From Mastigamoeba balamuthi (taxonomy: Eukaryota; Evosea; Mastigamoebida; Mastigamoebidae), in the NCBI GenBank assembly GCA_902651635.1, contig CACRSC010000094.1, forward strand, positions 8,320 through 72,319: a stretch of DNA of 64,000 nucleotides. The letters run 5' to 3'. This document shows positions 52,701-64,000 of this stretch, piece after piece. The notes under the pieces were generated by a model. It worked only from the letters and a program-made list of their open reading frames with translations, was not told where the DNA came from and did no database searches. The first letter of the stretch is position 1; every line of letters begins with the position of its first letter. The translations under genes were made by a program, and so were the position numbers.

Positions 52701-55680
52701 TCTGCAGACACATTTTCTGGTGCTGTGGGAACACGGTATCCAACAGCTAAATTAAAACGATTGGCACAATACGCTTCAGAAGTCCCCTCAGAGTAATGGC
52801 CACCTCTCCTCCTTGCATCCAGATCTGAGTCAGTGTAGAGCACACACGGGTCTCTCTGGAAAAGTCCCATTCACTGAAGAAGATCTAATGAACACTGTGA
52901 GTATAAAAGCTTAGATGACAGGCTCGAGTTTTTTGGCCTCATTGCCGAAGCACATGGTGATTGTGGTATTCCTTTTCCCCAGATGAAGGGTTGCCTCATA
53001 CAGATGCCCGACCACTGGCAGTTCTGCTGGTCCCTGGGCCCAGTGTGCAGCCTGCACAGAGGCAGTTTGGGTTGCACCTTTTCTAGCAGAGAGTCCAACT
53101 CTGCCAGGAAGATCAGGTTGACCTCAGTCAACGTGGACCTGGAAGGTAAGAGAGCAACATCTTTCTTGGCCTTGTGCTTGTGCTGCCCTGCCATTGCTAA
53201 GGAGGAGAGAGGTTCTTCATCTATCATAGTGGTCTCCTTCTCAGGGTCTGCACACTGGCTGCTGTGCCTGGCTCCTCCACTGCTGCTCCACCTGGTGCTG
53301 GTGCTGGCTGAGCCCTTGGAATCAGTGTCTTGCCTGCTGAGACCTCTGTCTTGCCCTCTCCTCTGCACTTCTTATGTGGTCTTTTCTTCTTCTCATCACT
53401 CAGCACCTTGGGGTTCCATGCCTTGTCCTCTGCTTCCTTCGGGGAATCAAGGTCTGAGTCCTGGTCACACTTGAGGGACGAGATAGGAAGAATTATAGGC
53501 AACAGAATTGTGTGCCTCAGGAAGGAACTCAGAAGCAGCATGGCCCCCAGACCAGTCTTGGTGTTTGAGTCGTGGAGGTGCTATGAGTACTTCAACTTTG
53601 CTGTGGCTCAGATACTGCTGTGAAGACTGGTCGCAGATGAGTGGCTGGAGTATATGTGCCTCACGAGGACAGTGCACTCACTGCTGACGAGTGGGACCAT
53701 CTCAGTCAAGTGGTAGAAGGTGCTGCTGGACATTACGGAAAAGAAACAGCTGGAGACACTAAAATCTGCCCAGAGAAAGCAGAGGATGGTGACACAAAGA
53801 GGAGAAGACATTCAGAGTATGGCCCTTAAAGGCCCTTATTCTACAACCACCTCTCTTGCTACTTTTCTGACAACATATACAGGTTTGGGCCACTGCCAGT
53901 TGTTTTTGCCCAGACACTGGAGTTCATACAGGGTGTAATGGCAAAGACAGCATCGAGGAACACGTGCAATCCAGAGCTTTATGGAACCTGGATGTACATG
54001 GTCAGACCTCTGCATAGTCTAGCAGATGTCCAGCAGGGCAGGAGCACAAAGGGCACGCAGCACTTGATGGCTGCCAACTCCATTGTCTCTGAGCCCAAGA
54101 AGGCAACGTGGTACAAGTGCCTGTACTACAGTCTGCCCCTCGTGGAAGGAGCAATTGCAGATAGGCTCCTCCCATATGAAGACAGGAAATGGTCAGAGAA
54201 TCACGAGTCGCTGATAAAGGATGTCTTTGAATTCAGGGAGATACAGTCTGTTCACGGCTTAGAGTAAGACAAAATGGAACAGTCAGTATTCTGATGCTCA
54301 AGGTGCCTGCATGGACTCGTCTGGGAGAACCGTTTCCCATGATGTACAGGAGCTTAACCCAAGTTGTATGAAGGTTCTTCAGCATTCATCAAGTAGTTGC
54401 TTGGAAGACTGTTTCCTTTGAGTCTGGTAGCTGTGCCAAACTGCAGAGTGGGGCTTTCTACATTGTTACAAATCGTTACATTCAGAAATGAAGAACAAAG
54501 AAAGGGGGAAATGTTGTAAAACAGGCTTCTGATTTTCAGTTCTTTGCAGAGGAAGGAGGCGAAAGTGCACGGGTGGAGATGCTCTCCAAGAACAGAGGCA
54601 ATTCCTGGGGGAAGGCGCCACCTGCTGAATCTTCCAGGGGGGAATGCTGGACTTGTTGTGCCTATCGTGGCACTGATTATTCAACCTCGAACTCAGTGGG
54701 CTGCCCAGGGGTGTTCTGCCCTCAGAACAGCCATCTGATGACATGCAGGGAACCGCGGAGTTGTATGCAATGTACTGCCCACTGGTGCCACACTCTGGTG
54801 TCCTGCCTCTCGAGTGCAGCTCCTGCACATTTGCGTGGATGTCTCTGTCTGGCAGCTCTCTGTCATGCCCACGACCTGTTAAGGATATGCTGTGAGGTCG
54901 TTCATCGAGCTTTCTTCTGGGGGATGTACTGCAACCAGACAGAGTGCCCTCTGTCAGTTCCTCCTGTGAAGAGCGGCAATAGGCATCTGTCCACACTCAT
55001 TAGCTGCCAGATGTGGACTGGTGGCAGCACAGAGTTTGCACAGACTGCCTCTTATATGGACATGGTCCGTTTCGTGGAGGAGACTCGCATGGGAGTGACC
55101 ACAGGAGGCATTGGTGCCCAGCTGCCCCTGATGCTAGTGTTCGAGGGCGACCAGCAGGTGTTCTCTAAGCTATGGCAAATGTGTGACCAGGAAGCCCTCT
55201 GCACAGTACAATCATCCTGTCACTGGCTGGCTGGCACCAGATGAAGACAATGGCCTTTGCAATCAGGGAGACGTAGTACTGCCTTATTACACTGACTCTG
55301 GCTTTCCTGGGTCGCAAGGAAACAAAGGACATGCTGAAGAACTTCATTCAGCTGGATGACACGATCATGCTTCTGGTCTCTGCCCTGCTGCCATGGGGTG
55401 CTGAAGACTGTCACATCCCGCACGAGCTATGACCCCACAGTTCTGATGTCTATCAACTGTCTTGCCCAGTGTGAGGACATTCCCTCTCGTCCCCAGAGTT
55501 TTCTGTGCTTCTGCCTGCACTATCGACTGCCCTACTGCTACATGAGGGCCACAGTACGTACTGAGAGGTCTCTGGAGTTCATAGGGCTCCTACATCTCTG
55601 TTCACAGCTGTTTTTTGTGGATTGCATCAGACTCACAGGGCCCAGGCAATGCAAAAATCATTGGGTTTATTGCATGTGAT
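52700..55680. other. Unidentified coding fragments, probably mobile-element remains
   Basis: Minus: 52871-53368, acidic/Ser-rich with LTEVNLIFLAELDSLLEKVQ. Plus: 53938-54267, a 109-codon ORF (YGTWMYMVRPLHSLADVQQ), and 54980-55400, with DMVRFVEETRMGVTTGGIGA and LMLVFEGDQQVFSKLW followed in other frames by WHQMKTMAF and LGRKETKDMLKNFIQLDD. The GDQ...WH order faintly recalls DUF6589-type proteins of some DNA transposons; this is only a guess. Broken; family not established. Confidence 0.3.
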
Positions 55681-58088
55681 AAAGCAGTTACGATATCATA
55701 TATTTATCAGAAACAAAGAAATCTTGAACATTTAGAAATTTCATGTAACAGGCATCAAGTGACATCTCGTTCGACTTACTGCAGCTCTCGTTCACTGGAG
55801 ATTTCATCGAAATTTCTGGTAATTTCATATTACCTTTCCCAGTCTGCTGGCTGTCAAATCTTCTCTACCCCCCACCACAGGGTCTCTTCCACTTGGGCCA
55901 ATCACTTTACAAGTACTTGCCCTCTGTAGAGAACAAGCCCATTAGTTCATTTCATTATATATCTTCACACAAATATCTGTGAAATATCTGAGCAATATGT
56001 TCTTATGTCAAAGCCTCTGCAAGTGTGTATGCAGCTGCAGTCTTAAGCTGTTGAATTCTTAATGGCACTGCTGCAGGGTGTTCAGCAACTGAGCATACTT
56101 TCTTTTCACTAAGGCTCAACTCTGAAAATTTCATTGAAATTTCTTTAAAATGTCAGAAAAAATTAGAATTTCTTGCAGTTGGCTGCTGTCATCTCCTCTT
56201 ATACCTTCACTGGGCCTCTTTCACCTGCTGTATCACCATACATACCTACCTGTATTTGCTGTATTCAAATAATGTCCTATCCCTTCCTTGTGTCCCTTTA
56301 ATGAAAATTAAGACTGTCTTCTCCCCTTGTTCCCCTGCACCCATTCTCTTGGTCTTTCTGCTTCCTTGAACACTCTAATAAGGAAACTTTGTCCATCATT
56401 TGTGTTTTACTAAGAGAAAAAGGGAAGGAAAGTGATTATGTGGTATCTGTGTGGTACCACATGGAACCCACAGCAGTGGCCTACAGTTCCTACATGGAAC
56501 AGTTACAGAACCATGTGGGTACCTTGAAAAAGACCACTGACAATCAAAAAACGTCTTTTCACACTGAAAAAGAAACCACATGAGCATACCCACCGGTTTT
56601 TATGGTATCACAGAACTGCAGCAAATAGTGGAAAAAACTTCCAAACTGATAATCAAGGTCTGTAATACAGAAGTCATAGATAACCCTCAGTTGCACAATG
56701 CCTATCAGCTGAACAGTCCTGAACTTGTGGATGTAGCCTTCTGGTCTTTTTGAACCTCTGCAGCTGCTGTGCTGAACACGATCTGCCTGCCCTTGGCATT
56801 TGATGCAGTAAGTTATACCTCATTAAGAGGCATGTGCTAAGGTCATAAACTGTCTTGTCAACACACTTTATGGACAGTTCAACAAGGGCAAGAAAGCAAG
56901 CAACCCTGATGGAATGCTTGCCAGTTCAATTCCACAGTAAGCAGTGTGCATACAGTGATGTCACATCCTTGATGTTCCCAGGCCATTAGTGTTCACAGGA
57001 TTTATGGCCCGTCTGTATTTGAAGTGAAGCATCACCAGAGAGGAGTGCACCACGGTTTATAAGAGATCCAAGCATTGCTCTGATGGACAGCACATCCTGG
57101 ACTGTCACCAGAGTGGTGTCCATTCCTCTGCAGAGCTGAGACATGCCATCAGGAGAGAACAAAACCCAGCATTCTCATATTGTTCTTTCATGCTGTTAAT
57201 GCTGTTAACATGGAATTCCTTCCCCTCAACCCCCGTGATCTTCCCTTCTGGCCATGCCCCCAGCTCCTGGGTGCCGCCTTGCTGCCCTGGTGTCATTGCT
57301 GCCCCTGCGAGCCTGTGCAGTGGGTTTTGGTGCCTGTCTTTGCTATCTATGGGGCCCATGAACATTCTGATTTTTCGAGCCACCCCGTAACTGGGCGCTC
57401 TGGCATGTGTGCCCCCACACTGGTGTCTTTGGTTGGGAAGAGTGGGTGTTTGGTGCCTTCAAACAGCATGATGGAAGTTGCTGAAATGAAAGAAAAGCAC
57501 TTTGTTGTTGTTTATGTGTTGTGTTTGTTTTTCCCCAGAGTATCTCTCTCGTATGGATGCTACTACATGTTTTCAATTTGCACCACATGTGTTGAAATTT
57601 CCTTTGTGTCCCTAAGAAGGTAAAGAGCTTTCCCCCTGAGGAAGGGAGTGTTCCCCGTGCTGGTCCATGACTAGGCCCAGGCTGGGCTTGGGGACGACGT
57701 GCAAGACTGTCCAGGGCTGCACCAGCCAGGGCTCCGGTTTCACGGGAGACCCGGCAGGCCCTGAAGAGAGATGCATGACAGTGCCCGACTGGTCCCTGTC
57801 GCTGGGCCTGTGGTCCTAACAAATCTCTTAAGCGCACACCCGAGGGCTCCTTGCTCTAGTTAAATTGTCTGATGTGAGACCGGAAGATTCTCGCCCGATT
57901 TTTGGCGCCAAACAAATGACAGCAACGGAAGAATCCGTGAAAAAATCCCGGGTACCACCTGCGGTCTTTGCGTTTCTTTCACCTGCCGTCTTTTTTGGCG
58001 CGCGTGCGGTGGTCCCCTCTGCGCACCCCCACCACCCCACACGCACCCCAGCACAGGGACCAGCAGCCAGCCAGCCAGCAGCCCAACC
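55680..58088. other. AT-rich tail of the accessory block and SSRP1 upstream region
   Basis: Low-GC sequence with scattered GAAATTTC palindromes (55735-56165). No gene recognised. GC content rises sharply near 57620-57850, so SSRP1's promoter lies in the last 250 bp. Confidence 0.45.
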
Positions 58089-60347
58089 ATGGCCGAGACC
58101 TCCACCGAGGCCCCGAAGCCCACAACCCCCTCGCCCGCCCCGACCTCCACAGCGCCCTCCCCCGCAGCCCCAGCAGCGCCGACGCCGGCAGAGTCGCTGA
58201 CGTACCGCGACGTGGTGTACGGGGACCGCGTGCCTGTGCGCGGGACGCTGAAGCTGGCGGCCATCGGCTTCGGGTGGAAGCCGCTCTCGGGGGCCCCTGC
58301 GGACGTCAAGGGCTTCACTGTGCCCCGCGCTGACATCCGCGCCCTCTCGCTCGCCCGCTGCGGGCCCGCCGCGTGGCAGCTGCGCGTGGCCATGCCCGGG
58401 GCGGCGTCGGTGCGCTTCGGGGGCCTCCGCGACGGCGCCGTCGCCGACGTCGACCGCTACGCCCGCGAGCACTACGGCGTCGCCGGCATCGAGCGCCTCG
58501 CCTACGCCACCGACGGCCGCAACTGGGGCGCCGCCGCCTGCACCGACGCCGCCCTCGTCTTCCGCACGGGCGCCGCGTCGTCCGACGACGAGGGCGAGGC
58601 TGAGGGCGACGACGACGACGCGGGGGCCGCGGTCTTCGAGGTGCCGTACGCGAGCGTGGCGCAGGCGACGGTGGCCCGCGCAGAGCTGACGGTGCACCTG
58701 CACCAGCCGGACGAGGGCGAGGGCGGGGCCCCCGTCGACGTGCGCGGGGCCGCGGCGGTGGCCTGCGACCAGCTGGCGGAGATCCGCTTCTACGTGCCCA
58801 ACAGGGACGCCAGCGAGGCCGCGGGCGAGGCGGCACGCGAGCTGCAGCAGAAGATCATGGAGCGGCTGGCGCCGAGGGCCGGCGAGGAGGCCGCGGGGCA
58901 GGCGCTGGCGACGTTCACCAACGTGCTGACGCTGGCGCCGCGCGGGCGCTACGACATCGAGTTCTTCGTCGAGTTCTTCCGGCTGCACGGCAAGAGCTAC
59001 GACTGGAAGGTGCCGTACCGCAACGTCGCGAGGCTGTTCGACCTCGAGAAGACGTCGGACGCGAGCCACAGGGTCTTCGTGGTGGGGCTGGGCAGCCCGC
59101 TGAAGCAGGGCGCGACCAAGAGCACGTGGATGTCGCACCTGGTCTTCAACCTCGAGACCGACTCGCAGGGCGTCGAGCTCGAGCTGCGGCTGACGGACGA
59201 GGCGAGGGCCAAGTTCCCGCGGCTGGCCGAGCGCCTCGAGGGCCCGCAGTCGTCGCTCGTCTCGGAGCTCGTCGCGGCCGTCACGGGCGTCGGCATCACG
59301 CGCTCGAGCGCGCGGTTCACGGCCTCGGCGGGGGGCAAGGGCGTCAAGTGCGTCTACCGGACCAACAACGACGGCTACCTCTACCCGCTCGACGGCGGCT
59401 TCCTCTTCATCCACAAGCCCGCCGTCTACCTGCCCTACAGCAACATCTCCTCGGTCACCATCCTCCGAGGGCCCGGGACCGACGGGCCCGGGGCCATGAC
59501 CAGCAACAGGGTCTTCGACATACTCGTCAAGACGCGCGACCTCAAGGACATGCCCAGCGAGCACTCGTTCGCCGGCATCTACCGCCAGGAGTACGAGCGC
59601 CTCGTCGCCTTCATGAGCGAGGTCGGCCTCGTCGTCGAGACGGGCGAGACCGCCCGCGACGACGACGCCGACGCCGAGTCCAAGCGCGTGCAGAAGGCCA
59701 GCGTGGCCGACGACGGCGACAGCGAGGAGGACGACGAGGACTTTGTGCCCGAGGAGGAGGAGGACGTCCCCGAGGAGTTCGACGCCAACTACCTCTCGTC
59801 CGACGAGGACCCCAACCGCGCGCCGCCGTCGTCGGACGAGGACGACATCATGAACGTCTTCAAGCCCCGCAAGGACAAGAAGCCCGAGGCCGACGAGGAC
59901 GAGGACGAGGGCGAGGGCGCCGCCAAGGAGAAGCACAAGCCCAAGGACAAGCCGTCCTCGTCGTCCAAGGACAAGGACAAGGACAAGGGCAAGGACAAGA
60001 AGAAGAAGGACGACGGCGACAAGAAGGAGCACAAGCACAAGCACAAGCACCGCGACAAGGACAAGGAGAAGGACAAGGACAAGGAGAAGGACAAGGACGG
60101 CGACAAGAAGGAGCACAAGCACAAGCACAGGCACAGCAGCGATGGCAAGCCCAAGGACAAGGACAAGGACAAGGACAAGAGCAAGGACAGGGAGAGGAAG
60201 CACAAGCACAGGGAGTCCAAGGGCGACGACGGGGAGAGCCGCAAGCGCAAGCCCGAGGAGGCCTCGGCCACCCTCGGCCAGCCCGCGGCCAAGAAGCCCA
60301 AGAAGGACGAGGGGTCTGCCGCCCCGGCCGCGACCACCACAGCCTGA
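58089..60347 (+). CDS. SSRP1: FACT complex subunit SSRP1 (Pob3-like, no HMG box)
   Basis: Histone chaperone subunit that, with Spt16, reorganises nucleosomes ahead of polymerases. 752 residues, intronless; ATG at 58089 after CAACC. Order: Pro/Ala/Thr-rich start, N-terminal PH-like region with YGVAGIERLAYATDGRNWG, middle domain (RGRYDIEFFVEFFRLHGKSY, YDWKVPYRNVARLFDLEK), Rtt106-like PH domain (KCVYRTNNDGYLYPLDGGFL, VYLPYSNISSVTILRG), then an acidic segment (EEDDEDFVPEEEEDV). Animal and plant SSRP1 then carry an HMG box. Here the last ~170 residues are instead repeats of KDKDKDK and HKHKHK. Yeast Pob3 also lacks the box and uses Nhp6 in trans. Confidence 0.95.
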   Translation: MAETSTEAPKPTTPSPAPTSTAPSPAAPAAPTPAESLTYRDVVYGDRVPVRGTLKLAAIGFGWKPLSGAPADVKGFTVPRADIRALSLARCGPAAWQLRVAMPGAASVRFGGLRDGAVADVDRYAREHYGVAGIERLAYATDGRNWGAAACTDAALVFRTGAASSDDEGEAEGDDDDAGAAVFEVPYASVAQATVARAELTVHLHQPDEGEGGAPVDVRGAAAVACDQLAEIRFYVPNRDASEAAGEAARELQQKIMERLAPRAGEEAAGQALATFTNVLTLAPRGRYDIEFFVEFFRLHGKSYDWKVPYRNVARLFDLEKTSDASHRVFVVGLGSPLKQGATKSTWMSHLVFNLETDSQGVELELRLTDEARAKFPRLAERLEGPQSSLVSELVAAVTGVGITRSSARFTASAGGKGVKCVYRTNNDGYLYPLDGGFLFIHKPAVYLPYSNISSVTILRGPGTDGPGAMTSNRVFDILVKTRDLKDMPSEHSFAGIYRQEYERLVAFMSEVGLVVETGETARDDDADAESKRVQKASVADDGDSEEDDEDFVPEEEEDVPEEFDANYLSSDEDPNRAPPSSDEDDIMNVFKPRKDKKPEADEDEDEGEGAAKEKHKPKDKPSSSSKDKDKDKGKDKKKKDDGDKKEHKHKHKHRDKDKEKDKDKEKDKDGDKKEHKHKHRHSSDGKPKDKDKDKDKSKDRERKHKHRESKGDDGESRKRKPEEASATLGQPAAKKPKKDEGSAAPAATTTA

Positions 60348-60453
60348 GGGCCCGCAGGGACTCCCCTCGACTCCTCACCCCCACGCGCACTCGCTGCACA
60401 ACAGCCCCAGAGAGGCCTTTCAATCGCCGCAGTCCCTAGGGCTGCTCTTGTTA

Positions 60454-63400
60454 TCATTTCTCGCCAGCAGGCGTGCCCGCCTCCTGCTGCTGCTGCTGCT
60501 CCTCTTCCTTGGACGGCGACGACGACGCGCAGGCAGCGGCAGCAGCAGCGACCGCGGTCTGCATCTGGTGGTACGCGAACCCCTTGATGAGGAGCTGGGG
60601 CTCGGCAGCTCGCTTCCTCTTGCCGTTGCCGCCGGCCGCCGAGTCGGCCCAGCGCGGCTCGTCGGCAGCGCTCCGCGTGCGCGAGGCGAAGAGCTTGACC
60701 AGCGGGGGCCACGCGGCGAACGAGTACTCCCTGGCAGTGGCTGCGCTGGGGTCGTCCCTCAGGTCCACCGCGACGACCGTGTCTGCCGGGGAGGGCGGCG
60801 AGACCAGCGTGAGCACAGAGCAAGCACGCATGCCGGTGGCTGTGCGAGCAGGGCAAGGGCAAGGGCAGGGCAGGGAGGAAGGCACACCCCCGTCCTTGAG
60901 GCTGATGGGCTTCTGGCGGACAGAGTGCACCGCGGCCTTGGCTTTCCTCTGGGCCTTCTTGGAGACACCGCTCTGCTGCTGCTGAGCGTCGGGCTTCTGC
61001 TGAGCGTCGTCGGGCTTCTGCTGGTCGTGGGGCACGAGCTCCCTGGGGATGGGCGACCAGGACCCCGTAGTCGGGTTGTACTTGGCCAGGCGCATGTACT
61101 CGGGCTGCACATCGACCACCCTACGCACGCACCCCAGTCCCGTCAGCAACCTCTGCGCCGTGCAGCGTTGGCTTGGCGTACACCGCGACGGCGAGGTAGA
61201 GGTCTTCGGGCGTGGCCCCCTGGAACAGCACCTCGTGGCCCGCCTCGTACAGGTCTGCAAGCCGGGAGCGTCAGGAAGGGGGGGCGGTGCTGCGCTCGGG
61301 GTGCTGCGGTGCCTTGCTGGGCGTTACGCTTGTGCACGTAGAGCAGCATCGCCTCGGGGCTGCCGGCGAGCGGGTCGGCCCCCGCGAGCTCCTCCACCAC
61401 GAGCGGGACGTCCTCGTTGATGCCGAGCTGCCTGAGGGGCACCCCCTGCTTGCGCAGCAGCCTCGTGCACTGCCACACCCTCACCGAGTCCGCAGACACC
61501 CCCTGCTGTTGCCCCTGCTGCCCCTGCTGCCCCTGCTGCTGGGGAGAGCCGAGCAGCATCGGGGGCAGCAGCGCCCGGAGGTCGGCGAGCGTGGCGTCCC
61601 GGGACACGCGCAGCTCGCCCAGCTTGCAGCAGCCCAGCGGCAGCACGCTCGTCGCCTGGTGCGACAGGCACAGCAGCGGCGAGAACCTCCCCAGCGCCAG
61701 CAGCTGCGGCCCGATGCTGCGCACGCGGCACGCAGGCACAGGCGGCGCTGAGTTGAGCACAGAGCGAGGCGGGCGCAGCGGGGTGCAGCGCACGTGGAGT
61801 CCTCGGGGACGTTGGCGACGGAGAAGCGGAGGACCTGCAGGACCATCTCGCCCGCCGAGGGTGGCTGCCCGAACTCGAGGTGCAGCTTCTCGCCGCTGCG
61901 CAGGCTCGTCTTGCCCACCAGCCTCGCCTCGTCGTTGAGGTAGTCTGCACGCCTCCCCGGTCGCCCCCGCTGCCCTGTCAGTGCTGTGCTGGCGCTCTGG
62001 GACAGGGCCGCACCCGACGGCGTGTCGTACATGTCCACGCGCCTCAGCCGCACGCTCCCGGGCTCAGCCCCCACGACCGACGCCATCACCGTCTTGCTGC
62101 AGCAGCAGAGCGGGCGCCCCCGCTGAGACCCGGGGGACGTGGGGCGGCAGGGGGACGTGGGGCGCACAGGTCGAGGACGGAGGAGGAGCAGGCGACGTCG
62201 ACCTCGAAGACGTCGTTGCGGAGGTTGCCCTCGTACGTGAACGCCAGCCGCAGGCGCCCCGCCAGCCTCTCCGACGCCCGCGCGGCCCCGCGGCCCTTCT
62301 TCCCGCGCCCCGCGGCCGCCGGGGCGTCGGGGTCCCTGCGCACGATCTGCACGCGGTCGGCGTCGCGCAGCCCCGTGTCGCGCAGTGCGGCCTCGTCGTC
62401 GATGGCCGGCCCCGCCTGCGTCGCGTTCCTGACCCTGCGAGGGGCGGCGTGGGGGCGTGCGCTCTCAGGGCTGCTGCTGCTTCGCTGTGCGCCGCGTTTA
62501 CCTGCGGATCTCGACGCTTCCCTCGCTCGGGGCGGCGGAGCCCAGCTGCGCCAGGATCTTCTCCTTGAGGTCCGACACATCTGCGCAAAGGGGGTCAACC
62601 GAGCAGCAGCTGCGCGAACGGCGGGGAGCGCACGGGAGCTCCTGGGCAGCGTGACGACCATCGAGGGCACGGGGTCGTCCAGGCAGAGCACCGTCACGAA
62701 CAGGCTCACCACGTCGCCCTCGCCCTCGCCCGCAGCCGCCTCCGCAGTCCCCTCGCGGCCCGCGGCCTCCCGCGCCGCCGCCCCCGCCGCCTCCACCGCG
62801 GCTGCGGCAGCGGCGGCCTCGTCCGAGAGCTCGCGGAGGTACAGAGTGCCCATGTGGCGCAGCCCGGACTCGGCCACCGTCTTGGCGTCGTCGAGGACGA
62901 CCGAGCGGGACCACTGCAGCACAGGGGGGCGCGTGAGCAGCAGAGGAGCAGCAGCAGCGGGCGCACCGTCTCGATGCTCTGCCTGCGCACAGCGACGCCC
63001 GACGCGCGCTCGAGCTTGGCGCGGACAGAGGCGACCAGCTCTCCCTCGGCGACGTCGAGCAGCACGTCGTCGTCGCCGCCCGGCACCCTCTTGATCTGCC
63101 CAGCGTGCGCGCACACCAGCGTGAGCCCACGCACTGGAGGGGAAGGCTCGCAGAGGGCGGGGCGAGTGCAGCGGACCCTGAGGGTGATGGGGGCGGCGCG
63201 CGGGTCCCAGTCGACGCCGCCGACGGTGGAGCCGTCCCAGCAGAGGTAGCAGGCGTCGGGGCGGAGGCCCGCCTCTGCCAGCGACGCGTCGGGCGTCTCG
63301 CAGAGGCAGAGGGCGCCGCCGTCGGCGCGGACGTTGCCGGGGCAGCTGAAGTCCAGGCACGTCAGGCGGTCGCACTCGGCCCCTGCGCCGCCGCGGCCCC

Positions 63401-63700
63401 GCTGTCAGCCCCGCGGCGCGCAGGGCAGGGCAGCGAGCGGGGAGGGCGCACCGAAGGCCTCGGCGAGGGTGGCGCGCAGGGAGCTCAGCGGGGAGCGGCT
63501 GTCCAGCACGAGGTCGCGCGAGAAGGGGTCCGAGCCCGGGGACTGCAGGCAGAGCTTGCCCTCGCGCACGCGGAAGCGCGCAGCAGGCGACACAGTGACC
63601 CGCATCTCCGAGACGATGCGCTCCCTCTGCTCCCGCAGCGTCCGCAGCAGCGCGCTGTGCTCCTCCACCTCGGCCTGGCCGCGGTTGCCCGTCAGCGTTG
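60454..63700 (-). CDS. USP40/USP47-like ubiquitin hydrolase, 3' part (5' end off the window)
   Basis: About ten exons on the minus strand. Successive ubiquitin-like or beta-grasp segments: LRTLREQRERIVSEMRVTV, CETPDASLAEAGLRPDACYL, VSLFVTVLCLDDPVPSMVV, DDEAALRDTGLRDADRVQIV, DEARLVGKTSLRSGEKLHLE, LGINEDVPLVVEELAG and KPISLKDGDTVVAVDL near the C-terminus. The UBL-rich C-terminal half with a KPISLKDGD-type end resembles USP40/USP47, which deubiquitinate proteins; the Cys/His catalytic domain would then lie beyond the right edge. Gln and Ala runs occur (QQQGQQGQQ). Ends at TGA 60454-60456, 107 bp from SSRP1. Assignment is by architecture and not certain. Confidence 0.5.
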
Positions 63701-64000
63701 GCGCGGTGAGAGAGCCATGTTTGTTGCTGCGCGGCTGAGAGAGCGAAGCCCAGACCCTCGGATACAGCAACGGCAATCGCCCCGTTGATCCTGTGCATTG
63801 CTCGAGCCCACCCTCCTCTTCACCCCACGGGCTGGCCAATTTGCATTCAGGGCTAATCCGGTGGGCTGCAACGTCTGTGCTACTCTGCACAGATTCCGCA
63901 TGCTGTGGTCCACGACCCCAAGCTAATCCCCAGCCCAGCCCAATTTGCTGGCCTGCGGGCCCCCACAGATGCCAGGGCGAGAGCAACGACGCACACAGAC
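63701..64000. other. Probable intron or upstream sequence of the USP-like gene
   Basis: An acceptor (GCGGCCAG) precedes the AEVEEHSALLRTL exon at about 63690. Beyond it no convincing coding frame is seen up to the window end. Confidence 0.35.

Noticed and set aside
57828-60209. A 793-codon minus-strand frame rich in Leu and Val opposite SSRP1
   Set aside because: Antisense of the KDKD repeats and GC-rich codons; the Leu/Val run is an artefact of complementing AAG GAC codons.

Overview
The window is nuclear DNA from a GC-rich unicellular eukaryote. Evidence: many short spliceosomal introns; universal eukaryotic genes (NOL6/Utp22, TFIIA gamma, a histone H3 variant, NUP88, SSRP1, a SUCO/SLP1-type SUN protein, a USP-like deubiquitinase); receptor-like class III cyclases; and piggyBac and Tc1 transposons. 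I cannot name the species. A free-living protist, possibly amoebozoan-like or flagellate, fits. Most 5' splice sites read GTGCG rather than GTAAGT.

Layout. 1-1192 (-): 5' part of an RNA-ligase-like gene. 1594-11023: three paralogous membrane cyclases with an extracellular Cache-like region, the first two head to head and the last two tail to tail. 12300-13547 (-): EamA/DMT transporter. 13919-18066 (+): NOL6. 18506-19158 (+): TFIIA gamma, convergent with a divergent, CENP-A-like histone H3 at 19266-19868 (-). 20666-24766: a divergent gene pair. One gene is a UDP-GlcNAc 2-epimerase fused to a glycosyltransferase; the other is a GT-D-type glycosyltransferase; both have an N-terminal membrane anchor. 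This 2.5-kb segment (22326-24835) recurs inverted at 30975-33484 around a 6.1-kb AT-richer island, and the second epimerase is cut at a single N. 33486-33853 holds the broken start of a third GT-D-like gene. 34201-37256 (+): NUP88. 37443-39309 (-): SUN-domain protein.

39310-57840 is an AT-richer accessory block. It holds a decayed Tc1/mariner element, a nearly intact piggyBac-type transposon whose protein carries two C-terminal SAP-like motifs, two families of palindromic minisatellites, a mosaic of small inverted and direct duplications with single-N joins (45074, 46732), a broken carboxylesterase gene, and coding fragments I could not assign. Ordinary GC-rich genes resume at 58089: SSRP1 (+, no HMG box) and, convergent to it, the 3' half of a USP40/USP47-like gene (-) running off the right edge.

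The most interesting items are the epimerase/glycosyltransferase module and its inverted duplication, the GTGCG splice donors with AT-rich palindromic islands inside introns, the H3 variant, and the piggyBac-SAP transposase. Exon limits were worked out by eye from reading frame and GT/GC...AG signals; no alignment or database search was run.
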